A DNA stretch of 38,211 nucleotides, taken from positions 72,141 through 110,351 of the forward strand of contig DIHK01000061.1 in the NCBI GenBank assembly GCA_002420115.1, in the 5' to 3' direction. A program made the position numbers and the translations under genes. This DNA is from Nitrospira sp. UBA5698. GTDB taxonomy: Bacteria; Nitrospirota; Nitrospiria; Nitrospirales; Nitrospiraceae. Under the pieces are notes generated by a model that saw only the letters and a program-made list of their open reading frames with translations, searched no databases and was not told the origin of the DNA. Shown piece after piece: positions 7,642 to 16,289 of the stretch (position 1 is the stretch's first letter; every line of letters starts with the position of its first letter).

Positions 7642-9108
7642 ATGCTTGATAAAGAGCCGCGACTGGGACTGACCTACGACGACGTGATTCTGGTGCCGGC
7701 TAAGTCACAGATTCTGCCCAATGAAGTGGATACGAGCACCTTCATCTCGCGGAACATCCGGATCAATATCCCGCTGGTCAGTGCGGCGATGGATACGGTG
7801 ACAGAGTCACGGTTGGCGATCGCAATGGCCCGTGAAGGGGGGATCGGCATTATGCACCGGGTTCTGTCTCCGGCTGATCAAGCCATGGAGGTGGATCGGG
7901 TCAAGAAGTCTGAGAGCGGGATGATCATGGATCCTGTCACCATTTCGCCCGATGAAACCATTCGAGATGCCCACCAGCTTATGGCGAAATATCGCATCTC
8001 CGGGATTCCCGTGACCAAGGGGCGAAAACTGGTGGGGATTCTGACCAATCGAGACCTGCGGTTCGAGAGCAGAATGGACCTGAAAGTGTCACAGGTGATG
8101 AAGCGGGACCGATTGGTGACGGCGCCGGAAGGCACCAGTCTCGAGAAGGCGCGGGAGATCCTGCACGAGCACCGGATCGAAAAGTTGCCGGTCGTCAACA
8201 AGCAGTATGAATTGAAGGGGCTTATCACCATTAAGGATATCGAAAAGCGGATCAAGTATCCCAATGCATGTAAGGACGGGCATGGACGCTTACGAGTCGG
8301 TGCGGCGGTCGGTGTCGGGCAGGATACTCAAGAGCGCGTGACTCTCTTGAAGAAGGCAGGCGTGGATCTTGTGGTGATCGATACCGCCCACGGCCACTCA
8401 CAAGCCGTATTGAATACCGCGAAGATGATCAAGAAGCTCTATCCTGACCTGGAATTGGTGGCAGGGAATATTGGCACTGCGGAGGCGGCAAAGGATCTGC
8501 TGAAAGTCGGAGTCGACGCGGTCAAGGTCGGCGTCGGGCCTGGGTCGATTTGTACGACCAGGATCGTGTCTGGCGCCGGGATGCCGCAACTGACGGCCAT
8601 CGCTGATTGCGCCAAGGTCTTACGTGGAACCGGAGTGCCGGTTATTGCGGATGGGGGGATCAAGTTCTCCGGGGATATTGCCAAAGCACTCGCGGCTGGT
8701 GCGTCCTCAGTCATGCTTGGTGGGCTGTTAGCTGGAACGGAAGAGTCTCCAGGAGAGACAGTGCTCTATCAGGCCAGGACGTATAAGGTCTATCGCGGCA
8801 TGGGGTCTATCGGGGCGATGGAGCGCGGGGGGGGCGATCGGTACGGACAGGGGGGACGCCCGGCGCAGAAGTTGGTTCCTGAAGGAATCGAAGGGCGTGT
8901 GCCGTACAAAGGGCCCTTGGCGGCAGTGGTCTATCAATTGGTCGGTGGTGTCCGATCGGGAATGGGATACTGTGGGTGTAAGTCGATTGCCGACCTTCAG
9001 AAAAATGCCACGTTTATCAGGCAATCAGTTGCCGGTCTCCGAGAGAGTCATGTTCACGATGTCATCATCACCAAAGAAGCGCCGAACTACCGAATGGATT
9101 GGGAATAG
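7642..9108 (+). CDS. guaB: Inosine-5'-monophosphate dehydrogenase
   Basis: IMP dehydrogenase oxidises IMP to XMP with NAD+, the committed step of GMP synthesis in the cytoplasm. The 488-residue length is normal. The N-terminus RLGLTYDDVILVPAKS is characteristic. Two CBS domains lie at about residues 95-205. The catalytic loop GPGSICTTR places the nucleophilic Cys at 304, and the flap carries GAMERGGGDRYGQ. ATG 7642 was chosen because it begins the conserved N-terminus and follows GAGGGA. Upstream in-frame sequence overlaps the NHL gene. guaA follows after 99 bp, making a guanine nucleotide pair. Confidence 0.98.
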   Translation: MLDKEPRLGLTYDDVILVPAKSQILPNEVDTSTFISRNIRINIPLVSAAMDTVTESRLAIAMAREGGIGIMHRVLSPADQAMEVDRVKKSESGMIMDPVTISPDETIRDAHQLMAKYRISGIPVTKGRKLVGILTNRDLRFESRMDLKVSQVMKRDRLVTAPEGTSLEKAREILHEHRIEKLPVVNKQYELKGLITIKDIEKRIKYPNACKDGHGRLRVGAAVGVGQDTQERVTLLKKAGVDLVVIDTAHGHSQAVLNTAKMIKKLYPDLELVAGNIGTAEAAKDLLKVGVDAVKVGVGPGSICTTRIVSGAGMPQLTAIADCAKVLRGTGVPVIADGGIKFSGDIAKALAAGASSVMLGGLLAGTEESPGETVLYQARTYKVYRGMGSIGAMERGGGDRYGQGGRPAQKLVPEGIEGRVPYKGPLAAVVYQLVGGVRSGMGYCGCKSIADLQKNATFIRQSVAGLRESHVHDVIITKEAPNYRMDWE

Positions 9109-9112
9109 CTTA

Positions 9113-9201
9113 GCGTGAAACGTCTCTCGTGAAGCGTATCTCGTAACTAGGACCTAGCTTCCTTTCACCAACGAACGACGCTTCACGCTTCACGAACGAC
9201 G
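9113..9201. repeat. Imperfect inverted repeat upstream of guaA (GTGAAGCGT-type units)
   Basis: The left part contains GCGTGAAACGTC and CTCGTGAAGCGT. The right part contains ACGCTTCACGCTTCACGAAC, which is complementary to the left units. Between them lies a small palindrome, CTAGGACCTAG. The whole 99-bp gap between guaB and guaA is essentially this element and could fold into a long imperfect hairpin. Related units occur after guaA. Confidence 0.55.
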
Positions 9202-9207
9202 ATCTCC

Positions 9208-10764
9208 ATGGAACTCTGGCACGATAGAATTCTCGTTCTCGACTTCGGGTCCCAATACACGCAGTTGATCGCCCGCCGCATTCGCGAGGCGCAAGTCTAC
9301 TCGCAGATTTTTCCCTGTACAGCCTCATTGGCAACCATTCTTGCCTATCGGCCGAAGGGTATTGTGTTGTCCGGCGGACCATCCAGTGTCTATGAGAGGA
9401 AAGCGCCATCCATTGCTAAAGAACTCTTTGATCAGCATATCCCCATCCTTGGCATTTGTTACGGCATGCAGCTGGTGACGCATCTGTCCGGAGGGGAAGT
9501 CACCAAGTCGGCTCATCGTGAATATGGCCGCGCTGAGCTCACGATCGACGATGCGAGTGATCTCTTTAAGGGAGTGGGCGTCAAGCAGTTGACCACGGTT
9601 TGGATGTCACACGGTGATCGTATTGAGCGGATGCCGCCGGGGTTCCGATCGATCGCGCATACGAGTAACTCGCCCGTTGCTGCCATGAAGCGGGATGACG
9701 CGAAGCGGCGGCTCTATTGTCTGCAGTTTCATCCAGAGGTCGCCCACACACCCGAAGGCACGAAAATTCTGCGCAACTTCGTCTATGAAATCTGCGGCTG
9801 CAAACCGACGTGGACCATGCAGTCCTATGTCGACACCGCGGTGAAGCAGATTCGTGAACAGGTCGGCAAAGAGCGCGTCATCTGTGCCTTGAGTGGTGGG
9901 GTTGATTCTTCCGTGGCCGCAGCGCTGACGCATCGGGCGATCGGGGATCAGTTAACCTGTATCTTTGTCGACAATGGTGTCCTGCGAGCGGGGGAACGGG
10001 AGCAAGTCCAGAAAACCTTTGCCTCGCAACTCCACCTGAATCTTCGAGTGCTCGATGGGACGAAGCCGTTTCTCACGGCCTTAAAGAGTGTGACGGATCC
10101 AGAGAAAAAGCGGAAAATCATTGGCCGGCAATTCATTAAACATTTTGACGCCGAATCGAAGAAGCTCAAGGGGACGAAGTTTTTGGTCCAAGGCACACTC
10201 TATCCTGACGTGATCGAAAGTGTCAGTTTCAAAGGGCCCTCAGCCACGATCAAGACGCACCACAATGTCGGCGGGTTGCCGGCACGGATGAAACTCAAAC
10301 TGATCGAACCGCTGCGAGAGCTCTTTAAAGACGAAGTGCGGGTACTAGGGCATGAGCTGGGGTTGCCGGATGAGATCATCTGGCGACAGCCGTTCCCGGG
10401 CCCGGGATTAGCGATTCGCGTGTTGGGTGCGGTGACGGCTGAGCGATTGGCCATTCTTCGCGCGGCGGAAACCATCGTCGATCAGGAAATCAGGAGCGCT
10501 GGGCTCTATCGGGAAATCTGGCAGGCTTTTGCGGTGCTGCTCCCGATTCGCACGGTCGGCGTGATGGGTGATCAACGAACCTATGAGCATGTGATCGCCA
10601 TTCGCGCAGTGACCAGCGTGGATGGTATGACAGCCGATTGGGCGAAGATTCCCAATGAGGTGCTGGGCCGCATGTCGAACCGGATTATCAATGAAGTGAA
10701 GGGTGTGAATCGAGTCGTCTACGACATCAGCTCGAAACCGCCGAGTACGATTGAGTGGGAGTAG
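9208..10764 (+). CDS. guaA: GMP synthase (glutamine-hydrolysing)
   Basis: GuaA converts XMP to GMP using glutamine and ATP. The 518-residue protein begins with a class I glutamine amidotransferase domain: LDFGSQYTQLIARRIRE, nucleophile Cys84 in GICYGMQ, and His175/Glu177 in FHPE. The ATP pyrophosphatase domain follows, with the PP-loop SGGVDSS at 229-235. The C-terminal dimerisation part carries PFPGPGLAIRVLG. All catalytic residues are in place. It follows guaB on the same strand. The gaps on both sides are filled by the same kind of inverted-repeat unit, so transcription through the locus may pass structured RNA. Confidence 0.98.
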   Translation: MELWHDRILVLDFGSQYTQLIARRIREAQVYSQIFPCTASLATILAYRPKGIVLSGGPSSVYERKAPSIAKELFDQHIPILGICYGMQLVTHLSGGEVTKSAHREYGRAELTIDDASDLFKGVGVKQLTTVWMSHGDRIERMPPGFRSIAHTSNSPVAAMKRDDAKRRLYCLQFHPEVAHTPEGTKILRNFVYEICGCKPTWTMQSYVDTAVKQIREQVGKERVICALSGGVDSSVAAALTHRAIGDQLTCIFVDNGVLRAGEREQVQKTFASQLHLNLRVLDGTKPFLTALKSVTDPEKKRKIIGRQFIKHFDAESKKLKGTKFLVQGTLYPDVIESVSFKGPSATIKTHHNVGGLPARMKLKLIEPLRELFKDEVRVLGHELGLPDEIIWRQPFPGPGLAIRVLGAVTAERLAILRAAETIVDQEIRSAGLYREIWQAFAVLLPIRTVGVMGDQRTYEHVIAIRAVTSVDGMTADWAKIPNEVLGRMSNRIINEVKGVNRVVYDISSKPPSTIEWE

Positions 10765-10768
10765 CTGC

Positions 10769-10845
10769 GCGTGAAACGTCGTTTGTGAAGCGTGAAACGC
10801 AGAGGTATTGAGTTTACGAACGACGAGATACGAGATACGCTTCAC
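10769..10845. repeat. Imperfect inverted repeat downstream of guaA, same family as 9113-9201
   Basis: GCGTGAAACGTCGTTTGTGA at the left end is largely complementary to TTACGAACGACG on the right. GTGAAGCGT has a partner in ACGCTTCAC at the right end. The units match those upstream of guaA, so the gene is bracketed by two copies. No T-run is present, so a terminator role is not supported. Confidence 0.5.
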
Positions 10846-10856
10846 TGGGAAATAGG

Positions 10857-11702
10857 ATGGAACTCCGTCTCCAAAAGCTTATCGCCAGTACAGGGCTGGC
10901 TTCACGCCGGAAGGCGGAGATGCTGATCGCCAGCGGTCGTGTGACGATCAACGGCAAGGTCGTGACCGAACTCGGCACGAAGGTCGATCCGGGGCGCGAT
11001 CATGTGAAGGTCGATGGCAAACACCTCACCTCAGCGCAGCCGTTTGTGTATCTGGTATTGAATAAACCCAAAAACGTGATGTCGACCTTGGACGATCCTG
11101 GTGGGAGGGACACCGTGAAGAATTTTCTTCATGGTGTGTCTGTGCGGGTGTTTCCAGTCGGACGGTTGGATTTCGATAGCGAAGGCTTGATGTTGATGAC
11201 GAATCATGGCGATCTGGCCCAGGCCCTGCTGCATCCGCGGTATCATGTGCCCAAAACCTATCTGATCAAGGTGAAGGGTGTGCTGACAGATAGCGAGATC
11301 GCTCAGCTTCAACGGGGAGTCAAGCTAGAGGACGGGATGACAGGCCCGGCGGTCGTAAAAAAAGTGAAGCGAGCCGAGGCGAACTCCTGGCTGGAGGTGA
11401 CAATTCGGGAAGGCCGTAAACATCAAGTGAAACGGATGTTGGAGTCCGTGGGGCATATGGTGATCAAGCTTATACGTATAAGGATGGGACCGCTGGCGCT
11501 CGGCAATCTGGAGCCAGGCGAGTTTCGTTTCCTCAGCGATTATGAAGCGAATGCCTTGCGCGAACTGGTGGAACAGCGCGTGGCCTCGGTTGAGCGGGGA
11601 GAAGAGGCAATGCCAGGTCCCAAGCGGCTGGTCAGGCGAGAGGGTTGGGCCAGACCGGTGAAGGCCAAGAAGTATGTTGGAAAGAAAGCGAGAAGGGTAT
11701 GA
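10857..11702 (+). CDS. rluB: Ribosomal RNA pseudouridine synthase, RluB/RsuA family
   Basis: This family isomerises specific uridines of rRNA to pseudouridine. The 281-residue protein has an N-terminal S4 RNA-binding domain (about residues 3-60: RLQKLIASTGLASRRKAE). The catalytic domain contains the GRLDFDSEGL motif, with the nucleophilic Asp at 105, and the later KTYLIKVKG and GRKHQVKRML segments. The C-terminal tail is Lys/Arg-rich, which fits RNA binding. Length and motifs suit RluB (23S rRNA) somewhat better than RsuA or RluE, but the exact target base is inferred. The stop overlaps the aspS start in ATGA, indicating translational coupling. Confidence 0.85.
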   Translation: MELRLQKLIASTGLASRRKAEMLIASGRVTINGKVVTELGTKVDPGRDHVKVDGKHLTSAQPFVYLVLNKPKNVMSTLDDPGGRDTVKNFLHGVSVRVFPVGRLDFDSEGLMLMTNHGDLAQALLHPRYHVPKTYLIKVKGVLTDSEIAQLQRGVKLEDGMTGPAVVKKVKRAEANSWLEVTIREGRKHQVKRMLESVGHMVIKLIRIRMGPLALGNLEPGEFRFLSDYEANALRELVEQRVASVERGEEAMPGPKRLVRREGWARPVKAKKYVGKKARRV

Positions 11703-13462
11703 AGATCCGCACACATCGTTGTGGCGAGTTGACGTCGAAACAGATAGGGCAGACCGTCGTATTGAACGGCTGGGTGCAGCGTCGTCGCGACCATGGCATG
11801 GTGATTTTTATCGATCTGCGAGACCGGACCGGCATCACGCAAGTGGTGTTCAATGCCGAGCGCAATCTTCGGTGTCATCAGGCGGCCCACACACTCCGCA
11901 GCGAATGTGTCGTGTCTGTGACCGGGCAGGTCATGGCACGACCGGATGATTCGAAAAATCCTGATCTCTCGACCGGTGACATTGAGATCTTTGTCGACGA
12001 AGTGGAGATTCTCAACGAGGCCAAGACGCCGCCGTTCCTGATTGAAGACGATGCGGACGTGACGGAGTCGATCAGGTTGAAGTATCGCTTCCTGGATCTT
12101 CGTCGCCCCAGAATGCAAAAGCTGTTGAGTCTCCGTCACGGGATTACGCAGGCCACCAGGGAATTTGTGAATGCCGAAGGCTTCCTGGAGGTGGAGACAC
12201 CGATTCTGACGAAAAGTACACCGGAGGGTGCTCGGGATTATCTCGTGCCGAGCCGCGTGAACGCCGGGCAGTTCTTTGCGCTGCCACAGTCACCGCAATT
12301 GTTTAAGCAGGTGCTCATGGTCAGCGGCGTCGATCGCTACTACCAAATCGCCCGATGTTTTCGGGATGAAGACCTTCGCAACGATCGGCAGCCTGAGTTC
12401 ACACAGATCGACATGGAGATGTCGTTTGTCGATCGCGAACAGGTCATGAGCCTGATGGAGCGGATGATCGTCACGATCTTCAAGAAGGTGGGTGGCGTGC
12501 AGTTGCCGACACCGTTCCCCAGAATGACCTATGCGGAGGCGATGGGCCGTTACGGCTCAGATAAGCCGGATCTCCGGTTCGAGATGCCGCTCCATGACAT
12601 GACGGCGTTCGGTGCAGTGAGCGAATTCAAGGTCTTTAAAGATGCAGCAACCAAGGGCGGGATTGTCAAAGCCTTGATCGTCAAAGGTGGTGCGACCCTG
12701 TCCCGCACGCGAATCGATGCGCTAGGGGAAACGGCCAAGAGTTTCGGGGCGAAAGGTCTCGCTTGGTTGAAGTTGACGGCAGAAGGTCAGCTGGAGTCCG
12801 TCATCGCGAAGTTCTTGGATGCGAAGGCGTTTACAGCAGCCCTGCCGGAAGCGAAGCCTGGGGATCTGGTCCTCTTCGGTGCCGACAAGCCGGCGATTGT
12901 TCACGATGTGATGGGGCGAATCAGACTCTTGTTGGGGGAAGAGTTGAAGCTGATCGATACGACAGCTTGGAAGCCCTTGTGGGTGGTCGATTTTCCCATG
13001 CTGGACTATGACGCGGAGCAAAAGCGGTACGTGGCCATCCACCATCCATTTACCGCGCCGCTTGATGAGGATCTGGGGCTCTTCGATTCTGATCCGTTGA
13101 AAGTGAGAGCGAAAGCCTACGATATGGTGCTCAATGGGAGCGAAATCGGCGGTGGCAGCATTCGTATTCACCGCCGAGATATCCAAAGCAAAGTGTTCGA
13201 TCTCCTTGGAATCGGCAAGGAGGATGCAGCGGTCAAGTTTGGATTTCTGCTTGAGGCGCTGGAGTACGGGGCTCCGCCGCACGGTGGAATCGCCTTTGGG
13301 CTAGATCGCTTAGTGATGCTGCTGGGCAACGCCGATTCGATTCGCGATGTTATCGCGTTCCCTAAGACCCAGAAGGCGCAATGTCCGCTGACCGACGCGC
13401 CATCGGCTGTCGATGCCAATCAACTCAAGGAACTGCGCATTAAACTGGATCTGGTCGAATAA
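11699..13462 (+). CDS. aspS: Aspartyl-tRNA synthetase
   Basis: AspRS charges tRNA-Asp with aspartate. The 587-residue length is that of the bacterial-type enzyme. An N-terminal OB-fold anticodon-binding domain (about 1-105, GWVQRRRDHG) is followed by the class II catalytic core. Motif 2 is FRDEDLRNDRQPEFTQ, a bacterial GAD insertion domain sits in the middle, and motif 3 is GGIAFGLDRLVMLLG. ATG 11699 begins the conserved MKIRTHRCGEL and overlaps the rluB stop by 4 bp. Whether it is discriminating or also charges tRNA-Asn cannot be told from what I see. aroC follows after 15 bp. Confidence 0.97.
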   Translation: MKIRTHRCGELTSKQIGQTVVLNGWVQRRRDHGMVIFIDLRDRTGITQVVFNAERNLRCHQAAHTLRSECVVSVTGQVMARPDDSKNPDLSTGDIEIFVDEVEILNEAKTPPFLIEDDADVTESIRLKYRFLDLRRPRMQKLLSLRHGITQATREFVNAEGFLEVETPILTKSTPEGARDYLVPSRVNAGQFFALPQSPQLFKQVLMVSGVDRYYQIARCFRDEDLRNDRQPEFTQIDMEMSFVDREQVMSLMERMIVTIFKKVGGVQLPTPFPRMTYAEAMGRYGSDKPDLRFEMPLHDMTAFGAVSEFKVFKDAATKGGIVKALIVKGGATLSRTRIDALGETAKSFGAKGLAWLKLTAEGQLESVIAKFLDAKAFTAALPEAKPGDLVLFGADKPAIVHDVMGRIRLLLGEELKLIDTTAWKPLWVVDFPMLDYDAEQKRYVAIHHPFTAPLDEDLGLFDSDPLKVRAKAYDMVLNGSEIGGGSIRIHRRDIQSKVFDLLGIGKEDAAVKFGFLLEALEYGAPPHGGIAFGLDRLVMLLGNADSIRDVIAFPKTQKAQCPLTDAPSAVDANQLKELRIKLDLVE

Positions 13463-13477
13463 GGAGTTCCTGTTTTT

Positions 13478-14641
13478 ATGGCAGGCAACACCTTTGGGCG
13501 TCTATTCACTGTCACCTCATTTGGCGAGAGCCACGGGCCAGCAATCGGGTGCGTCGTCGATGGGTGCCCACCTGGGTTTGCCCTCTCAGCAGAAGATATT
13601 CAAAAAGACCTCGATCGCCGAAAGCCTGGCACATCTCGGCACGTCACGCAGCGGCAAGAGTCAGATACGGTTGAAATTCTTTCCGGTGTCTTTGAGGGCA
13701 AGACGACTGGGACGCCGATTGCGTTACTGATCAGGAACGAAGACCAGCGCAGCCGCGACTACGGCAATTTGATCGATACCTTCCGGCCTGGTCACGCCGA
13801 TTACACCTATTGGCAGAAATACGGCATTCGCGATCATCGTGGAGGGGGTCGAGCCTCAGCTCGTGAGACGGCGGTACGGGTTGCGGCGGCGGCGATCGCG
13901 AGGAAGTGGCTCAGCGAAAAGTATGGGGTGGTGATTCGTGGCTATCTCAGCCAGCTAGGGCCCCACGAGTTACCATTTAAGACTTGGGACTCGGTGAGTC
14001 AGAATCCATTTTTCTCTGGTGATCCGGATATCGTACCCAAGCTCGAATCTTTCATGGATGAGTTGCGGAAAGCCGGAGATTCAGTCGGGGCTAAGATTAC
14101 GACGATTGCTGAGCATGTGCCGGTCGGGTGGGGTGCGCCGATCTATGCGAAGCTCGATTCCGATCTGGCTGCAGCGATGATGAGCATCAACGCGGTGAAG
14201 GCAGTGGAGATTGGGTCCGGCTTTGCCTCGGTGACCCAGCGTGGATCTGAACATGGGGACGAACTCACGCCGGAAGGATTTCTCTCCAACAATGCCGGCG
14301 GCATTCTCGGAGGTATCTCGACCGGACAAAATATTGTTGTGACTATCGGCATCAAGCCCACATCGAGCATTCGCATCCCGCGCAAATCGATCGACAAGCA
14401 AGGTAGCCCGGTCACGGTAGAAACCAATGGCCGCCACGACCCCTGCGTCGGCATCCGCGCGACACCAATTGCCGAAGCCATGCTGGCGCTGGTCCTTATG
14501 GACCATGCACTGCTGCATCGCGCGCAAAATGCGGATGTGACGACGAAGACTCCCAAGATCCCAGGTTCGATCAAACAGACGACTTCACGAGATAAAGTAA
14601 AACCTGCCTCGAAGATCAATTCTGATCCTGCTGAAGCGTAG
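13478..14641 (+). CDS. aroC: Chorismate synthase
   Basis: AroC performs the last shikimate pathway step, converting EPSP to chorismate with reduced FMN. The 387-residue protein starts NTFGRLFTVTSFGESHGPAI, the family signature. It also carries DHRGGGRASARETA (FMN-binding region), GSEHGDELT and GGISTGQNI. The C-terminal ~30 residues are a Lys/Ser-rich extension beyond the usual core. AAGGAG directly after the aspS stop supports ATG 13478. It is the last gene of the housekeeping run; base composition drops in the gene that follows. Confidence 0.97.
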   Translation: MAGNTFGRLFTVTSFGESHGPAIGCVVDGCPPGFALSAEDIQKDLDRRKPGTSRHVTQRQESDTVEILSGVFEGKTTGTPIALLIRNEDQRSRDYGNLIDTFRPGHADYTYWQKYGIRDHRGGGRASARETAVRVAAAAIARKWLSEKYGVVIRGYLSQLGPHELPFKTWDSVSQNPFFSGDPDIVPKLESFMDELRKAGDSVGAKITTIAEHVPVGWGAPIYAKLDSDLAAAMMSINAVKAVEIGSGFASVTQRGSEHGDELTPEGFLSNNAGGILGGISTGQNIVVTIGIKPTSSIRIPRKSIDKQGSPVTVETNGRHDPCVGIRATPIAEAMLALVLMDHALLHRAQNADVTTKTPKIPGSIKQTTSRDKVKPASKINSDPAEA

Positions 14642-14687
14642 CCTCAGTGTGAAGCGCATTTGATCCCTTGTGCCATTTCGTGAACCC

Positions 14688-15179
14688 ATGAATGACAAAG
14701 TTTTATTCGAACGACACGCGCTCAATCTTGGAAAGCTATTAGCGAATCTTCAGTCCATTGAGATGGGTGCGAGAATGGCTATAGTGAAGCTCGATAAGAG
14801 GGCTGCGGATCAAGTGCAATCTCAATTGCCACAACTCAAAGCTGGAGATATGGTCGAGTTAAATGCACTTACCAATGGTGATGACCTAAGGCAGACGCTT
14901 GAGAAATACAATAAAAGGGCTGCGCTTGACTGCAGGATGGAAATTGAGCCGATAGTGAATCTGCGCGATGCTCTTGCACATGGCAGAGCCTTTGGATTTG
15001 GTCCTGTGAAGCCCTTGCGACTTCTCAAGTTTAGTCGAAAAGCAAAGGGTGATAAGGTGTTGATAGAGCTTGCGTTAGACATGACTGACGAATGGTTTCA
15101 TAAAAGCGTCAACATCCTCGATCAGGCGCTAGAAAAGATTAGGAAGACACTTGATTATGAAATGAAAGAATTTAGATGA
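14688..15179 (+). CDS. Orphan HEPN-like protein (Rx4H motif), unknown function
   Basis: The 163-residue, mostly helical protein is not recognised by name. Residues 93-98 read RDALAH inside NLRDALAHGRAFGFG. This fits the R-(N/D/H)-x3-4-H signature of HEPN-fold ribonucleases and HEPN-like abortive infection or toxin proteins. A preceding helix (LEKYNKRAALDCRMEIEPI) and a later long helix (WFHKSVNILDQALEKIRKTL) fit a small helical bundle. ATG 14688 is preferred; an in-frame start at 14670 would add six residues. Base composition is visibly AT-richer than aroC and the genes after it, suggesting transfer. No nucleotidyltransferase (MNT) antitoxin partner lies next to it. A domain-level call is tentative. 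Confidence 0.6.
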   Translation: MNDKVLFERHALNLGKLLANLQSIEMGARMAIVKLDKRAADQVQSQLPQLKAGDMVELNALTNGDDLRQTLEKYNKRAALDCRMEIEPIVNLRDALAHGRAFGFGPVKPLRLLKFSRKAKGDKVLIELALDMTDEWFHKSVNILDQALEKIRKTLDYEMKEFR

Positions 15180-15308
15180 GGGCAAGCGAGTGGACGGATG
15201 ATTAGGATTAAAGAGATCGCGGGTGTGGGGGCTGAGTCCCATCTGTTCACGGTAAGCAGAGGCTTCAGCTAGTTTCTTGGCGTGGGCACTGCGCAGTACC
15301 CCCTTCAT
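15129..15308 (-). other. Possible gene remnant or small ORF antisense to the end of the HEPN-like gene
   Basis: On the minus strand an open frame of 59 codons starts MKGVLRSAHAKKLAEASAYR and continues into HTRDLFNPNHPS. The frame stays open upstream of the ATG to a TGA about 40 nt further on, and the wording looks protein-like up to about position 15190. The last ~17 codons run antisense through the HEPN-like gene and read as noise. No ribosome binding site is evident. It may be the stump of a gene disrupted when the neighbouring AT-rich gene arrived. Confidence 0.25.
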
Positions 15309-15372
15309 GCAATAGATAATCTGATCAGTTTCGCCTTTCGTTACTCAAAAGCAGACCTGCCAAGCCGGTCTG

Positions 15373-16047
15373 TTACTGTGCACTTGCTTGGAGTTTGGCG
15401 AAGGCCTCGCGGGCTTCATTCACGATCATCGCAGGTGCTTTTTCTGGACTGCCGGCATCGAACGGTGGTTGTGGGTCGTACTCGATCAAGAGTTGGGTGA
15501 GCTGCGCTGCTTCTGCTCCGAACTCTTCAGCGACCAATGTAAGGGCCATATCGATGCCTGAGGAGACGCCGGCGGCGGTGAAGACCTTGCCATCGCGGAC
15601 CACTCGCTCCTTCACAGGGGTTGCGCCGAATTGCTTCAGCACATCATGCGCAAGCCAATGGGTAGTGGCTTTCAGTCCATGGAGCACACCGGCGGCGGCG
15701 AGGCCTAATGCGCCCGTGCAGACAGACGTCGTCCACTTGGTGGTCTTGTGAACCTGTGCGATCCATTCGATGACTTGTGGATCACCCATGATGGCTTTGG
15801 GATAGGCCGTTCCTGGTACGACAAGAATGTCAGGATGGTGAATCTCGTCAAGACTATAATCCGCCGTTAGACGGAGCTTGCCGAAGTCCGTTCGCTTCAC
15901 CCCCTTCTCGCGCGCCACGAATCGCACCTCGGTGTTGAGTGTTGGGGCTTGGAGCACTTCGTAGGGGCCGATGGCATCCAGCGCCGTCATTCCGTCGTAC
16001 AATAAGATCACTACTTGCAGCTTCTTCGTTTCTTGTGCGTCTTGCAT
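15373..16047 (-). CDS. DJ-1/PfpI family protein, isonitrile hydratase (InhA)-like
   Basis: The 224-residue single-domain protein belongs to the DJ-1/PfpI superfamily. The nucleophilic elbow SVCTGALGLAAAG places Cys110 as the catalytic cysteine. ATTHW and GVSSGIDMALTL follow. The EYDPQPPFDAGSPE segment near the C-terminus is characteristic of the isonitrile hydratase subgroup, which hydrates isonitriles to N-substituted formamides. The substrate here is unproven. ATG 16047 is favoured because GGAGG lies 5 nt upstream. An in-frame ATG at 16074 adds nine residues but sits at a 7-bp dyad. It shares its fold with the regulator at 16279-17283 on the same strand, which could control it. Confidence 0.8.
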   Translation of the reverse strand: MQDAQETKKLQVVILLYDGMTALDAIGPYEVLQAPTLNTEVRFVAREKGVKRTDFGKLRLTADYSLDEIHHPDILVVPGTAYPKAIMGDPQVIEWIAQVHKTTKWTTSVCTGALGLAAAGVLHGLKATTHWLAHDVLKQFGATPVKERVVRDGKVFTAAGVSSGIDMALTLVAEEFGAEAAQLTQLLIEYDPQPPFDAGSPEKAPAMIVNEAREAFAKLQASAQ

Positions 16048-16074
16048 CATGACCTCCATGGTGATGGTCTGCAT

Positions 16075-16095
16075 CAGCCAGTGTGCATCTGGCTG
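16075..16095. promoter_or_regulatory. Perfect 7-bp dyad upstream of the InhA-like gene
   Basis: CAGCCAG (16075-16081) and CTGGCTG (16089-16095) form a perfect inverted repeat with a 7-nt spacer, 27 nt upstream of the preferred start. It could bind a dimeric regulator, the adjacent GlxA-like protein being the obvious candidate, or form a small leader hairpin. Confidence 0.35.
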
Positions 16096-16167
16096 GGTGT
16101 CGAAAAACTATCTCTTTAGGTCGTAACCCTTGAATAACCGATGCTCTTGAGCCTACTCACCAATCCC

Positions 16168-16289
16168 CAGGATGCTCAAAATGGCTGTCCAGCAAGGCCG
16201 CAGCGAATGAAGGGGCGAGGCGTACGCTTCGGTACGTTGAGCCTCTGAGTGATGCGAGAACACCGCTGGCGGACTTTTTCAGCATCCTG
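16168..16289. repeat. Palindromic intergenic repeat, copy 1
   Basis: The outer arms (CAGGATGCT at the left end and AGCATCCTG at the right) are complementary, with further pairing between GTCCAGC and the CGCTGGCGGAC segment. The centre GAGGCGTACGC-TTCG-GTACGTTGAGCCTC forms an inner stem with a tetraloop-like turn. The right end contains the TGA stop of the GlxA-like gene. A diverged copy in the opposite orientation lies at 19246-19430. No ORF is inside. The features suggest a REP/MITE-like element; I associate the sequence with Nitrospira genomes from memory. Confidence 0.75.
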
